Shown piece by piece: positions 36,573 through 47,111 of a stretch of DNA of 64,000 nucleotides. The notes beneath the pieces were generated by a model, which worked only from the letters and a program-made list of their open reading frames with translations, did no database searches and was not told the origin of the DNA. Made by a program: the position numbers and the translations under genes. Position 1 is the first letter of the stretch, and the number at the start of each line of letters is the position of its first letter. The DNA is from Alphaproteobacteria bacterium (GTDB lineage: Bacteria; Pseudomonadota; Alphaproteobacteria; TMED109), in NCBI GenBank assembly GCA_022825705.1, contig JAJDWH010000043.1, positions 206,867 to 270,866 on the forward strand, written 5' to 3'.

Positions 36573-37532
36573 TCAGCTCGCCGAACAGTTGGCGCCGCCA
36601 AGGACGCAGAACTGCGCACAAAAGGGGTGGTTGAGCGCCACGCTCTGGTGGGCGTCGGAGAGTTTGGTGCCCAACTCCAGTGCCTCGTCGTAGGGTAGCA
36701 ATGTGCACGGGACGACCGCAGGGGCGGGTGCCCCCTTTCGCCGCACGACCATGCGGGACGAGGCGCACATCATGGTATCGGGGTCCACATCGAGAATCTG
36801 CCAGCAGGACTGCGTGATCTCCGGCACATCGCGGCGGCGGTCCATCACCGGAAACAGCACGAGGCGAGCCGGGTCGAAGGCATCGACGCTGAGATCGAGT
36901 TCCCGGAACAGTCTGGCGAAGCCGGCGCGCATGGAAGTTTCGGATTCATCCTCCAGGAGTCGGCACGCGATGTCGGTGTGGAAGCCAAGGTCGCGCAGCC
37001 AGCCGAGACCCCGCATGGCCGGAGCCCACGACCGCGCCCCGCGGATGGCTTCGTGCCGTTCCGCGCGGTAATGGTCGAGGGAGACGCGAATGATCAGGCC
37101 GTCGCGCCCGGCCAGGGCGGCCAGGGCATCGGCCTGCTTCTCCATGGGGCGCATCGCGTTGGTCAGCAGCAGCACCTGAAACCCGCGATCGAGGCAGCTT
37201 CCCAGCATGCCGACCAGCTCCGGATTCATGAACGGCTCGCCGCCCGTGAAACCGATCTGCCGGGTCGCCAAGCCGGTGGTCCGGATCTCGTCCAGATAGC
37301 CTTCGACTTCCTTCAGCGATAGATACTGCAGCCGGTCGTTGGTCGGGCTCGATTCGATGTAACAGCCCTGGCATGCAAGGTTGCAGAGTGTCCCCGTGTT
37401 GAACCACAGCGTATCCAGCCGGCGCAGCTTGACCCATGCGCGCGGGCTTCCGTCGAGCGTGAAATCGGGGTCGACGTACTTGGCCGACTTCGCGTCGATC
37501 ATCTGCAGATCGGTTGGGGCGCAGTCGTCCAT
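36573..37532 (-). CDS. Radical SAM protein of unknown substrate
   Basis: The 319-residue protein carries the radical SAM motif CNLACQGC at residues 50-57 (CxxxCxxC) and the GGEP motif in IGFTGGEPFMNPELVG. It should therefore bind a [4Fe-4S] cluster and S-adenosylmethionine. The tail is cysteine-containing (HPFCAQFCVLGGANC), which might bind a further cluster, as in SPASM-like proteins, though the spacing is shorter. The substrate is unknown. It forms an operon with apaG and folE, so a link to pterin, cofactor or modification chemistry is possible but unproven. Confidence 0.85.
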   Translation of the reverse strand: MDDCAPTDLQMIDAKSAKYVDPDFTLDGSPRAWVKLRRLDTLWFNTGTLCNLACQGCYIESSPTNDRLQYLSLKEVEGYLDEIRTTGLATRQIGFTGGEPFMNPELVGMLGSCLDRGFQVLLLTNAMRPMEKQADALAALAGRDGLIIRVSLDHYRAERHEAIRGARSWAPAMRGLGWLRDLGFHTDIACRLLEDESETSMRAGFARLFRELDLSVDAFDPARLVLFPVMDRRRDVPEITQSCWQILDVDPDTMMCASSRMVVRRKGAPAPAVVPCTLLPYDEALELGTKLSDAHQSVALNHPFCAQFCVLGGANCSAS

Positions 37533-37678
37533 GGGCAGTTCCGAGCATGGATTGCCCCGGGAACGGGCACCAGATCAAGATAGCGTAGGGGACTCGGGCA
37601 TTCCATACCGGGAACCGGTTTTCGCCTGTTCGCTGAGGGTGTTGCGGGCGCGTCCCGAGGGGCCTGCGGCGCGGGTCT

Positions 37679-37707
37679 TTGACCGTCGGCAGGGCTGCGG
37701 ATACCTT
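37679..37707 (+). promoter_or_regulatory. Probable promoter of the tRNA-Gly gene
   Basis: TTGACC (37679-37684), a 17-base spacer and TACCTT (37702-37707) lie 34 bases upstream of the tRNA. The spacing is ideal for sigma-70; the -10 box is a moderate match. Confidence 0.4.
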
Positions 37708-37740
37708 CAACGCCAGCGTCGGATGGATGCTGTTGTTCGC

Positions 37741-37815
37741 GCGGGCGTAGTTCAGTGGTAGAACGTCAGCTTCCCAAGCTGAATGTCGCCGGTTCGATCC
37801 CGGCCGTCCGCTCCA
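37741..37815 (+). tRNA. tRNA-Gly (anticodon CCC)
   Basis: The sequence folds into a cloverleaf: acceptor stem GCGGGCG with CGTCCGC, anticodon stem TCAGC/GCTGA around the loop TTCCCAA (anticodon CCC at 37774-37776), and the T-loop GGTTCGATCC. The 3' CCA is encoded (37813-37815). It reads GGG glycine codons, common in this GC-rich genome. Confidence 0.95.
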
Positions 37816-37845
37816 GTGCCGTCTGACGGCTTGGCACCCTTTCGG

Positions 37846-38397
37846 GTGACCGTATCGGGCCTGCGCACGGTCCAGCGGTCCCGCTTCGGCCGTCCTGGCC
37901 ACGTGGTGTCCATTCTCGATCCTGGCAACCTGACCCCGGCGCCGCTCCGGCGCGGCAACGGCGGGCGCGTGACCCGCATGGCGTTCCACGACGCGGTGCG
38001 GCCGACCCGGGGCAAGCGGCTGCCGTCGGCCACACACGTCCGCCGACTGGTCCGACTTGGCCGGCGGCTGGCGGTCGCAGGCTGCCGGCACGTCCACGTG
38101 CATTGCTATCAGGGTGTCTCCCGATCCACGGCGGCTGCCTTGATCGTGATGGCGGCGGGCAGCGGCAGGGGGCCTGCCGACGGTCTGCTGGAGGAACTGG
38201 ACCGGATCCGCCCGAAGAACTGGCCGAACAGCCGGATGGTCGCGCTCGCCGACCGGCAGATGGGTTATCGTGGGCGGCTGACGGCAGCCCTGCGGGCACA
38301 TCAGCGGCGCAAGGCGTACCGGGATCCGACGCTGGCGCGTTTGATCCGGTCGCATTCGTTCGGACACCGCCGCCACGAGGTCCCGGAAGGCGTGTAA
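37846..38397 (+). CDS. Tyrosine/dual-specificity phosphatase-like protein
   Basis: The 183-residue product has the CX5R phosphatase signature in VHVHCYQGVSRSTAAALI, with the catalytic cysteine followed five residues later by arginine. It begins with a fold-typical GHVVSILDPGN and contains RMAFHDAV, where a general-acid aspartate would be expected. The group is a small alphaproteobacterial protein-tyrosine-phosphatase-like family. The GTG at 37846 is chosen because earlier in-frame starts fall inside the tRNA. No strong ribosome site is visible. Confidence 0.72.
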   Translation: MTVSGLRTVQRSRFGRPGHVVSILDPGNLTPAPLRRGNGGRVTRMAFHDAVRPTRGKRLPSATHVRRLVRLGRRLAVAGCRHVHVHCYQGVSRSTAAALIVMAAGSGRGPADGLLEELDRIRPKNWPNSRMVALADRQMGYRGRLTAALRAHQRRKAYRDPTLARLIRSHSFGHRRHEVPEGV

Positions 38398-38451
38398 GGC
38401 CGGCCGGCGAGCCGGTGCGGCGGGCCCGATGGGCGTGGCGAAGAAGGCGCA

Positions 38452-39528
38452 ATGCAGAAAGCGACACAGGACGGGACCATCAGCCCGTTGAGCGAACTCG
38501 ACGAGCGCTCGCAGGAGATCTTCCGGCAGGTCGTCGAATCGTACCTCGAGGGCGGCGCTCCGGTGGGGTCGCAGACGGTGGCCAAGGAGCTGAACGGTAC
38601 CCTGTCGCCTGCGTCGATCCGCGCGGTCATGGCGGAACTGGAGGGCCTGGGGTTGCTGTACGCGCCGCATGTCTCGGCGGGGCGGCTCCCGACCGAGCGC
38701 GGACTCCGGCTGTTCATTGACGGGTTTCTCAAGATCGGCGAACTGCCGGTGTCCGACAGCAGCCGCATCGAGGCGCTCTGCGCCGGGGCCGGGCGCAACC
38801 TGCGGGAAGTGCTGCGCGAGGTCGGTGAAGGACTGTCGGGCCTGTCGCAGTGCGCGTCCCTGGTGATTACCCCTACTCAGGAACAGCGCGCGATCAAGCA
38901 CATCGAATTCGTGCGGCTGGATCCCGGACGGGCACTGGTGGTCATTGTTGACACCCACGATCTCGTGGAGAACCGCCTGATCGATCTGCCCCCCGGACTG
39001 CCGGCGCATGCGCTGATCGAGGCCTCGAACTGCCTCAATGACCGCTTCGCGGGACGCTCGCTCGAGGAAGCCAGCCGCGCGATCGAGGCGGACATGACCG
39101 TTGACCAGGCGGACCTTGACGCGGAGACCCAGAGGGTGATCGAGGCAGGGCTCGCGGTCCGTACCGCGGCCGACGGCGATCCGTCGCTGATCCTGACGGG
39201 TCGGGCCCGCACGCTGGAGGGGGTACAGGAACGGGCCGCCATGGAGCGGGTGCGGCTGCTGTTCGAGGCGATCGAGCGTGGCCGTACGCTCCGCCGCCTG
39301 CTGGAATCGACCCTGGACGGATCCGGCGTGCACGTGTTTATCGGGGCCGAGACCGAACTCTTTGCCCTGTCGGGATGTTCGATGATCGTCGCGCCGATCA
39401 TGCAGCACGACAGCGGCACCGGAACCCTGGGCGCCATCGGCGTCATCGGGCCCACCAGGCTCAACTATGCCCGCATCATCCCCATGGTGGATTACACGGC
39501 GCGCGCCGTCGGCCGCCTGCTCGCCTGA
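38452..39528 (+). CDS. hrcA: Heat-inducible transcription repressor HrcA
   Basis: HrcA (358 residues) represses chaperone genes by binding CIRCE. The N-terminal winged helix (LDERSQEIFRQVVESYLEGG, PVGSQTVAKELNGTLSPASI, LEGLGLLYAPHVSAGRLPTE) and the GAF-like C-terminal half (SMIVAPIMQHDSGTGTLGAI) are typical. The grpE-dnaK-dnaJ genes lie 8.5 kb away, not adjacent. No CIRCE element was seen in the window, so its targets may be groESL elsewhere. Confidence 0.95.
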   Translation: MQKATQDGTISPLSELDERSQEIFRQVVESYLEGGAPVGSQTVAKELNGTLSPASIRAVMAELEGLGLLYAPHVSAGRLPTERGLRLFIDGFLKIGELPVSDSSRIEALCAGAGRNLREVLREVGEGLSGLSQCASLVITPTQEQRAIKHIEFVRLDPGRALVVIVDTHDLVENRLIDLPPGLPAHALIEASNCLNDRFAGRSLEEASRAIEADMTVDQADLDAETQRVIEAGLAVRTAADGDPSLILTGRARTLEGVQERAAMERVRLLFEAIERGRTLRRLLESTLDGSGVHVFIGAETELFALSGCSMIVAPIMQHDSGTGTLGAIGVIGPTRLNYARIIPMVDYTARAVGRLLA

Positions 39529-39531
39529 ACG

Positions 39532-40311
39532 ATGAAGAACGGGACAGCGACGGGCCCGGGCGCCGATTCAACCGCCCTCCTCCGGAGCGAACTGGACTCG
39601 GCCCGGCGCATCCTGATCTTCACCGGCGCCGGGATCAGCACCGAGTCGGGCATCCCGGACTTCCGCAGCCCGGGCGGCGTGTGGGACCGCAATCAACCCA
39701 TTCTGTTCGACGACTTCCTGCGTTCCGAGGCGATGCGGCGGGAAAGCTGGCGTCGGAAGCGCGAGACCGACCGGTCGATCGGGCAGGCCGCCCCCAACCG
39801 CGGGCACCGGGCGATCGCGGAACTGATGCGGCGGGATTCGGCGTCCATCGTCGTCACCCAGAACGTCGATGGCCTGCATCAGGCGTCCGGGGTGTCGAAG
39901 GAGCAGCTCGTGGAGCTGCACGGCAATGCCACTTACGCCGCCTGCTGCGACTGCGGGCTGCGGCACGAACTGGAAGACATCTTTCGCGAGTTCGACCGCG
40001 ACGAGACGTTGCCGACCTGCCGGGGCTGCGACAGCCCGTACGTCAAGAGCGCGACCATTTCGTTCGGCCAACCCATGCCCGTCGAGGCAATGCGCCGGGC
40101 CGAGGCGGCGGCCCGAGCGTGCGATCTCGCAATCGCGATCGGGTCGTCGCTGGTCGTGTACCCGGCGGCTGACGTTCCCCTGATGGCGAAGCAGAACGGT
40201 TCGCGCTACACGATCCTCAACCGCGAGCCCACCCCGCAGGACGGCTACGCCGACCTGGTGGTCCACGGCGAAATCGGTGCCGTGCTCGGGGACGCCGTCG
40301 GCATCGACTGA
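39532..40311 (+). CDS. SIR2-family NAD-dependent protein deacylase
   Basis: The 259-residue sirtuin has the Rossmann motif TGAGISTESGIPDFRSPGG, the NAD-ribose motif TQNVDGLHQASG, the catalytic histidine in ELHGNATYA, and a zinc module made by CCDC and CRGC. It should remove acyl groups from lysines using NAD. It begins three bases after hrcA, so the two are probably cotranscribed. The target is unknown. Confidence 0.93.
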   Translation: MKNGTATGPGADSTALLRSELDSARRILIFTGAGISTESGIPDFRSPGGVWDRNQPILFDDFLRSEAMRRESWRRKRETDRSIGQAAPNRGHRAIAELMRRDSASIVVTQNVDGLHQASGVSKEQLVELHGNATYAACCDCGLRHELEDIFREFDRDETLPTCRGCDSPYVKSATISFGQPMPVEAMRRAEAAARACDLAIAIGSSLVVYPAADVPLMAKQNGSRYTILNREPTPQDGYADLVVHGEIGAVLGDAVGID

Positions 40312-40815
40312 CTGAGACCGGTCGCTGAGCCCCGAGACGTCGCGGTCGCGGCCGGGAACGAAGACGCTTCGCAGATTTCTGAACGGGATTCAGCCGCCGA
40401 GTGGGATGCCGTGCTCGGCAAGGAATGCGTGACGTGTTCGCGCGACGCGACCGCGAACAAGACGTGGGAAGTACCCGGATAACTCCCCGCCCGGCCCGCC
40501 GGAATGTTCACGTCCGGTGGGTGTCGGCCGGCCCCCGAGGGTTGAGCTGACACCGGAGGGAGGGCGCGTGATGCGCGGGTGGTGCCGCGGGAAGCCGGTG
40601 TCGGGAGGGTCCGGAAATCCGGCCGTTCCTGAAACGCGACGAACCCCTGTTGGCCACCCCGATGGCGATCCGGTCCACCGCCACGCTGTCGAGCACGCCG
40701 GCGAAGCACGCCCATCGTACCGGACGGTTCGACCGACGGGGAGGATTCCCGGCATTGCGGTGGCAAGATCGGCAGCAGAGGGCACCGCCCGAAGAGAAGG
40801 GAAAGGGGGCGTCGC
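40312..40815. other. Long intergenic region without a recognised gene
   Basis: These 504 bases separate the sirtuin gene from the antiporter gene. Open frames exist on both strands, but none shows family motifs, and their codon pattern looks like GC-rich noise. A minus-strand frame ending at 40390 with HAFLAEHGIPLGG looks protein-like but could not be assigned; it may be a decayed gene. Confidence 0.45.
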
Positions 40816-42600
40816 ATGGCGTTTCTTGCACAGGTCGTGATTTTCCTCGCCGCCGCCGTGGTCGTCGTCCCGCTGGTGCGGCGGGCCGGGCTGGGCGCGG
40901 TCCTTGGGTATCTGCTGGCTGGCGTCATCGTCGGGCCATGGGTGCTGGACGTGGTCCTGGACGAACAGGAGGTCCTTCACTTCGCGGAGTTCGGCGTCGT
41001 TCTTCTGCTCTTCGTCATCGGCCTCGAACTTCAGCCGCGCCGCCTCTGGGCGATGCGCCGGGCGGTGTTCGGGCTGGGCGGCGGACAGTTCGTGCTGACC
41101 GCAGCGGCACTCGGCGGCCTCGCCCTCGCGTTCGGCCTGCCGCCCGAGAGCGCCGTGGCCGCGGGACTCGCGCTGGCGCTCTCGTCGACGGCCTTCGCCT
41201 TGCAAGCACTCGCGGAGCGCAACGAGCTCACGACCCGCCACGGCCGGCTGTCGTTCTCGATCCTGCTACTGCAGGACCTCGCAGTGATCCCGATCCTGGC
41301 CTTCCTGCCCCTGCTGGCGCCGGCGTCCGGCAGCGCCGAGGGCGAGCTCCTCTGGCTCGCCGTCGCCAAGGCGGTCGGGATGATTGCGCTCGTCGCTTTC
41401 GGCGGCCGTTACCTCCTGCGCTACGTCCTGCGCCTTGTGGCGCGGTTTGGCACGCATGAAGTGTTCACGGCCACGGCGCTCCTCACGGTCGTGGGCGTGG
41501 CCCTGCTGATGGAGCTCGTCGGCCTGTCGATGGCGCTCGGCGCGTTCCTGGCCGGCGTGCTGCTGGCCGACTCCCAGTATCGGCACCAGCTCGAAGCCGA
41601 TATCGAACCCTTCAAAGGGTTGTTTCTCGGCCTGTTTTTCATGGCCGTCGGCATGAGCGTCAACATCGGGCTGGTGATCGAGACGCCGCTCATGGTGCTC
41701 GGTCTCACGCTCGGTCTGATCCTCGTGAAGATGCTGTGCCTGGTCGTCGTCGCGCGCGCCGGCACGCCGAACTGGCGGACGGTCCGCGGAACGGCCGTGG
41801 CGCTCTCGCAAGGCGGCGAGTTCGCCTTCGTCATTCTCGCGCTCGCCGTGTCGTCGTCGCTGATGGATGAGCGCACGGCCGACCTGCTGATCGTCGCGGT
41901 GACGCTCTCGATGGCGGCGACGCCGCTCGCGCTCATGGCGGGCGACTGGATCAACGCGCGTCTCGAGCAGGAGCCGGAACCGGAGTACGAACGGCACTTC
42001 GAAGAGGAGAACCAGGTGATCATCGCCGGGTTCGGCCGGGTCGGCCAAATCGTGGGCCGGATCCTGCGGCTGCGGCGCATCGGCTTCACCGCCCTAGAGA
42101 CCAGTGCCGAGCAGGTCGATTTCGTGCGCCGATTCGGCAACAAGATCCACTACGGCGACGCGAGCCGGGTGGAGCTGCTGCGCGCCGCGAAGGCCGACAA
42201 GGCCGTACTCTTCGTCCTGGCGATCGAGGATGTCGAGCGCTCGCTCGCGACGGCGCGGGCGGTGCGCCGGCACTTCCCCCAGCTCACGGTCTTCGCCCGC
42301 GCGCGCAACCGCCAGCACGCCTACGCGTTGATGGACCTCGGCGTCCACCGCATCGTTCGCGACACCTTCCATTCGAGCCTCGTGCTCGCCCGCGGCGCCC
42401 TGATGGAGCTGGGCCTCGGCGACTTCGAAAGCCGGCACACCGTCGAGACCTTCCGCGACCACGACACGGCGCGGCTGATTCACCAGCACCAGATCGCGCA
42501 CGACACCGACCGCCTGATTGAAGAGGCGAAGCACTGGGCCCGCGAGCTGGAAGAGATGTTCGCCGAGGACGAACGCGAGGCCGTGGGGGAACGGCCCTAG
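40816..42600 (+). CDS. KefB/KefC-type CPA2 cation:proton antiporter with TrkA-N domain
   Basis: This 594-residue protein has about twelve membrane segments with CPA2 motifs (LGYLLAGVIVGPWVL, FVIGLELQPRRLW, LLLQDLAVIPILAFLPLLAP). A cytosolic Rossmann TrkA-N domain follows from about residue 400 (VIIAGFGRVGQIVGRILRLR). It should export potassium, or exchange it for protons, in response to a ligand; in E. coli KefB/C that is glutathione adducts. The oxyR-katG pair downstream suggests a link to oxidative or electrophile stress. The start GCATGGCG at 40816 has a purine-rich site upstream. Confidence 0.92.
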   Translation: MAFLAQVVIFLAAAVVVVPLVRRAGLGAVLGYLLAGVIVGPWVLDVVLDEQEVLHFAEFGVVLLLFVIGLELQPRRLWAMRRAVFGLGGGQFVLTAAALGGLALAFGLPPESAVAAGLALALSSTAFALQALAERNELTTRHGRLSFSILLLQDLAVIPILAFLPLLAPASGSAEGELLWLAVAKAVGMIALVAFGGRYLLRYVLRLVARFGTHEVFTATALLTVVGVALLMELVGLSMALGAFLAGVLLADSQYRHQLEADIEPFKGLFLGLFFMAVGMSVNIGLVIETPLMVLGLTLGLILVKMLCLVVVARAGTPNWRTVRGTAVALSQGGEFAFVILALAVSSSLMDERTADLLIVAVTLSMAATPLALMAGDWINARLEQEPEPEYERHFEEENQVIIAGFGRVGQIVGRILRLRRIGFTALETSAEQVDFVRRFGNKIHYGDASRVELLRAAKADKAVLFVLAIEDVERSLATARAVRRHFPQLTVFARARNRQHAYALMDLGVHRIVRDTFHSSLVLARGALMELGLGDFESRHTVETFRDHDTARLIHQHQIAHDTDRLIEEAKHWARELEEMFAEDEREAVGERP

Positions 42601-42731
42601 ACCGCATGGATCGACCTGCTCTCTCCTTGGGGCCGTGGGCTATCTCCGCGGTCGGGACCGGGTCGGCGGTACCGCCTTAGGGAAGGCAGGCCATGGGCAA
42701 GGGGGGCTTGCGGGAAATGCCTGGCTGACGG

Positions 42732-43634
42732 TCACGCGACGCCGCCCGGACGGCGCAGCAGGCTCGCAAACATCTGGAATTCCTTCGCCCTCAACGACGT
42801 CCGGCGCCATGCGAGTCCGATCTGTCGCGACGCGGGCGCGGCCAGCCGGGAGAGGGAGATGTCCGCTCCCAGCGCGATCCGGGCGTCGACCGCGAGCCGG
42901 GGCACCAGGGTGACGCCGATGCCCGCCGCCACCATCTGAACCAGCGTGTGCAGGCTGCTCGCTTCGAACTGCGCCCGCGCCCTCCGGTCGCCGAGCCGGC
43001 AGGCATCGAGCGCGTGGCCGCGCAGACAGTGGCCCTCCTCCAGCAGCAGGAGCCGTTCGCCGGCAAGCGCGTCGAGCGACACCTCGCGCGCGTCGGCAAG
43101 CCCGTGGGCGCGGTCACAGGCGAACAGGAACTCGTCCTCGAGGATGACCTCGGTAGTGAGGTCGCCGACGTCGTAGGGCAATGCGATCAATGCCACGTCC
43201 AGCTCCCCGTCCTCCAACCGGGCGAGCAGCGGGGCGGTCTGCTCCTCTCTCAGGTAGAGGGTCAGCTCCGGGAATCGCTCGCGCAGCGCCGGCAGGACGC
43301 GCGGCAGGTAGAACGGGCCGATCGTCGGAATCACTCCGAGGCGCATTTCCCCCGTCATCGGCGAGTGACCGGCTCTCGCCACCTCCATGACCTCTTCGGC
43401 GTCGCGCAACAGCACCTTTGCCCTCTCGGCAATTTGCATGCCGACACGCGTGATCAGCACACGCCGGTTCGAGCGCTCCGCGACGGCCGTGCCCAGCACC
43501 GATTCGAGGTCCCGAATGCCCGCGCTGAGCGTCGATTGGGTGACGTGACAGCGCTCGGACGCGCGGCCGAAATGTCGGGTTTCCGCCAGTGCCGCGAGGT
43601 ATTCAAGCTGCTTCATCGTGGGCAGGCGTTTCAC
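42732..43634 (-). CDS. oxyR: Hydrogen peroxide sensor OxyR (LysR family)
   Basis: This 300-residue LysR regulator has the winged helix MKQLEYLAALAETRHFGRAS with QSTLSAGIRDLE. The redox cysteines are C203 and C212 in EEGHCLRGHALDAC, the spacing that defines OxyR. Peroxide forms the disulfide and activates the factor. It is divergent from katG, its classical target, and shares the AT-rich control region at 43651-43693. Confidence 0.93.
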   Translation of the reverse strand: MKRLPTMKQLEYLAALAETRHFGRASERCHVTQSTLSAGIRDLESVLGTAVAERSNRRVLITRVGMQIAERAKVLLRDAEEVMEVARAGHSPMTGEMRLGVIPTIGPFYLPRVLPALRERFPELTLYLREEQTAPLLARLEDGELDVALIALPYDVGDLTTEVILEDEFLFACDRAHGLADAREVSLDALAGERLLLLEEGHCLRGHALDACRLGDRRARAQFEASSLHTLVQMVAAGIGVTLVPRLAVDARIALGADISLSRLAAPASRQIGLAWRRTSLRAKEFQMFASLLRRPGGVA

Positions 43635-43650
43635 CGGGCGCCCCCGGGAT

Positions 43651-43693
43651 AAAGTATTCGTAACATACGATCATTGTAACAAGTATTCATCGT
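43651..43693 (+). promoter_or_regulatory. AT-rich oxyR-katG control region
   Basis: Directly upstream of oxyR an AT-rich stretch contains AAGTATTC twice (43652-43659 and 43681-43688). It also has an inverted repeat, ACGAT (43667-43671) and ATCGT (43689-43693). The layout fits LysR-type binding over two or more turns of DNA. It is 350 bases from katG, so OxyR here may mainly autoregulate, or katG may have a long leader. Confidence 0.45.
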
Positions 43694-43925
43694 TATGAAC
43701 GAAGTCAGGTAGCTGCTAGGCTCACCCCTGCCGTCGTACCGGATGCCGTCAGACGGAGTGCCTTGGCCGTGAACCAACGCATCGCAGTCCGAATCGGTGA
43801 GAAGGTCCGCCACGCGGTTGCAGCTTCGTTCCCACACCTGTCGGCCCATGGCTGATAGGGCCGACGGTGGACACGAGGCGCACCATGGTTGAGCGGCGGC
43901 ACGCGGAACGCGCCAAGGCCGTTGA

Positions 43926-46235
<2,310 letters not shown>

Positions 46236-46239
46236 TCGC

Positions 46240-46280
46240 TGGAACAGGTCCACGGCATGCCGTGCCGTGGACCTGTTCCA
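46240..46280 (+). terminator. Long perfect hairpin after katG
   Basis: A 17-base perfect stem, 46240-46256 with 46264-46280 (arms starting TGGAACAGG and ending CCTGTTCCA), closes a 7-base loop five bases past the katG stop. Without a T-tract it is either a terminator in a GC-rich host or an mRNA stabiliser. Confidence 0.65.
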
Positions 46281-46419
46281 CCCCGCCGCAGCGGTCGCCG
46301 CACATGTTCCCGCAGCGCGGGATCGGGCCGTGCACACGTTACCGCTCTGCAGCGTCGCCACCCGTCGCGACTGCACGACAGGCGATTGCGGCGTGTAACG
46401 TGACGCGCCACGGTGAAGC

Positions 46420-46731
46420 ATGAGAAGCAGGCACAAGGCATTGTGGACGCTGCACGCACGCGACGACGTGGCGCGCCTGCCCGGCGGTCTCGTGCCACGG
46501 CTTCGGCGTATCCTATTCCGGCTGCAAGAGGCAACGCATCCAGGAAGCGCCGACGCGCCGGGCTTCTGACTGCATCCCCTGAAGGGCGACCGCGCGGGCC
46601 AGTGGAGCGTTCGCGTCTCCGGCAACTGGCGCATGGTGTTCCGCTTCGAGGACGGTGAAGCTGTGGACGTGGACCCCATCGACTACCACTGGCCAAAGGG
46701 GAGCACTGACCATGAACGACATTGCGAGTGA
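46420..46731 (+). pseudogene. higB: HigB-type toxin interrupted by one in-frame TGA
   Basis: From ATG 46420 the frame reads a HigB/RelE-fold toxin: LWTLHARDDVARLPGGLVPR, a TGA stop at 46567-46569, and then in the same frame LHPLKGDRAGQWSVRVSGNW and MVFRFEDGEAVDVDPIDYHW up to TGA at 46729. Homologues carry Arg (PGYRLHPLKG) where the TGA stands, so a single CGA to TGA change explains it. There is no frameshift. The toxin is probably dead, unless readthrough occurs. The antitoxin gene overlaps the 3' end by 20 bases. Confidence 0.85.
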
Positions 46732-47026
46732 TGGCGTCGGCCCGACGCAGAACCCGCCGCATCTCGGCGCACTCATCCGCGAGAGCATGGACGATGTGGG
46801 CTGGAACGTGTCCGATACGGCGGCGCGTCTCGGGTGCGAGCGCGGAACACTGTCCCGCCTGCTGAACGGCAAGGCGGGCGTGTCGGCGATCATGGCGCTG
46901 ACCCTGGCGGATATCGGATGGGGTACCGCCGAACACTGGATGCGGATGCAGGCGAGCTACGAGCTTGCGCAGGCACGTCGGCAGCGGGCTGCCGACGCGC
47001 GCCGCGCCGCGGGATTGCACCCTTGA
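46712..47026 (+). CDS. higA: HigA-type XRE antitoxin
   Basis: The 104-residue product has a helix-turn-helix (NVSDTAARLGCERGTLSRLL, NGKAGVSAIMALTLADIGWG) and the C-terminal ending of HigA proteins (AEHWMRMQASYELAQARR). Toxin-first order with overlap is normal for higBA. ATG 46712 lies in the toxin 3' end. The antitoxin is intact while its toxin is broken, so it may persist as a small repressor. Confidence 0.85.
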   Translation: MNDIASDGVGPTQNPPHLGALIRESMDDVGWNVSDTAARLGCERGTLSRLLNGKAGVSAIMALTLADIGWGTAEHWMRMQASYELAQARRQRAADARRAAGLHP

Positions 47027-47052
47027 TCCGATCTCTTGCTCGCTTGCGGGCC

Positions 47053-47082
47053 CTTGCATCGGAACTCAGGTACCCCCATCTG
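47053..47082 (+). promoter_or_regulatory. Sigma-32-type heat shock promoter of grpE
   Basis: CTTGCA (47053-47058), 15 bases, then CCCCATCTG (47074-47082) matches the heat shock consensus (CTTGAA, 13-17 bases, CCCCATNTA) with one change in each box. It lies 30 bases before the grpE start. Confidence 0.7.
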
Positions 47083-47111
47083 CACCACCTGCCTGCAGGG
47101 GGGGACCGGCC

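Noticed and set aside
38398..38451. Expected CIRCE element upstream of hrcA, and likewise upstream of grpE and dnaK
   Set aside because: No TTAGCACTC/GAGTGCTAA-type inverted repeat was found at these places.
36946..39408. Very long minus-strand open frame of about 820 codons opposite the phosphatase, hrcA and tRNA genes
   Set aside because: It runs antisense to hrcA, the phosphatase gene and the tRNA, has no family motifs and arises from GC-rich codon bias on the opposite strand.
40517..40840. Open frames on both strands in the sirtuin-antiporter gap
   Set aside because: No recognisable motif, poor ribosome sites and overlap of two opposing frames; treated as noise or a decayed gene.
46567..46569. 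Selenocysteine at the in-frame TGA of higB
   Set aside because: The homologous residue is arginine, no selenocysteine insertion-like hairpin was recognised directly downstream, and HigB toxins do not use selenocysteine; a nonsense mutation is simpler.
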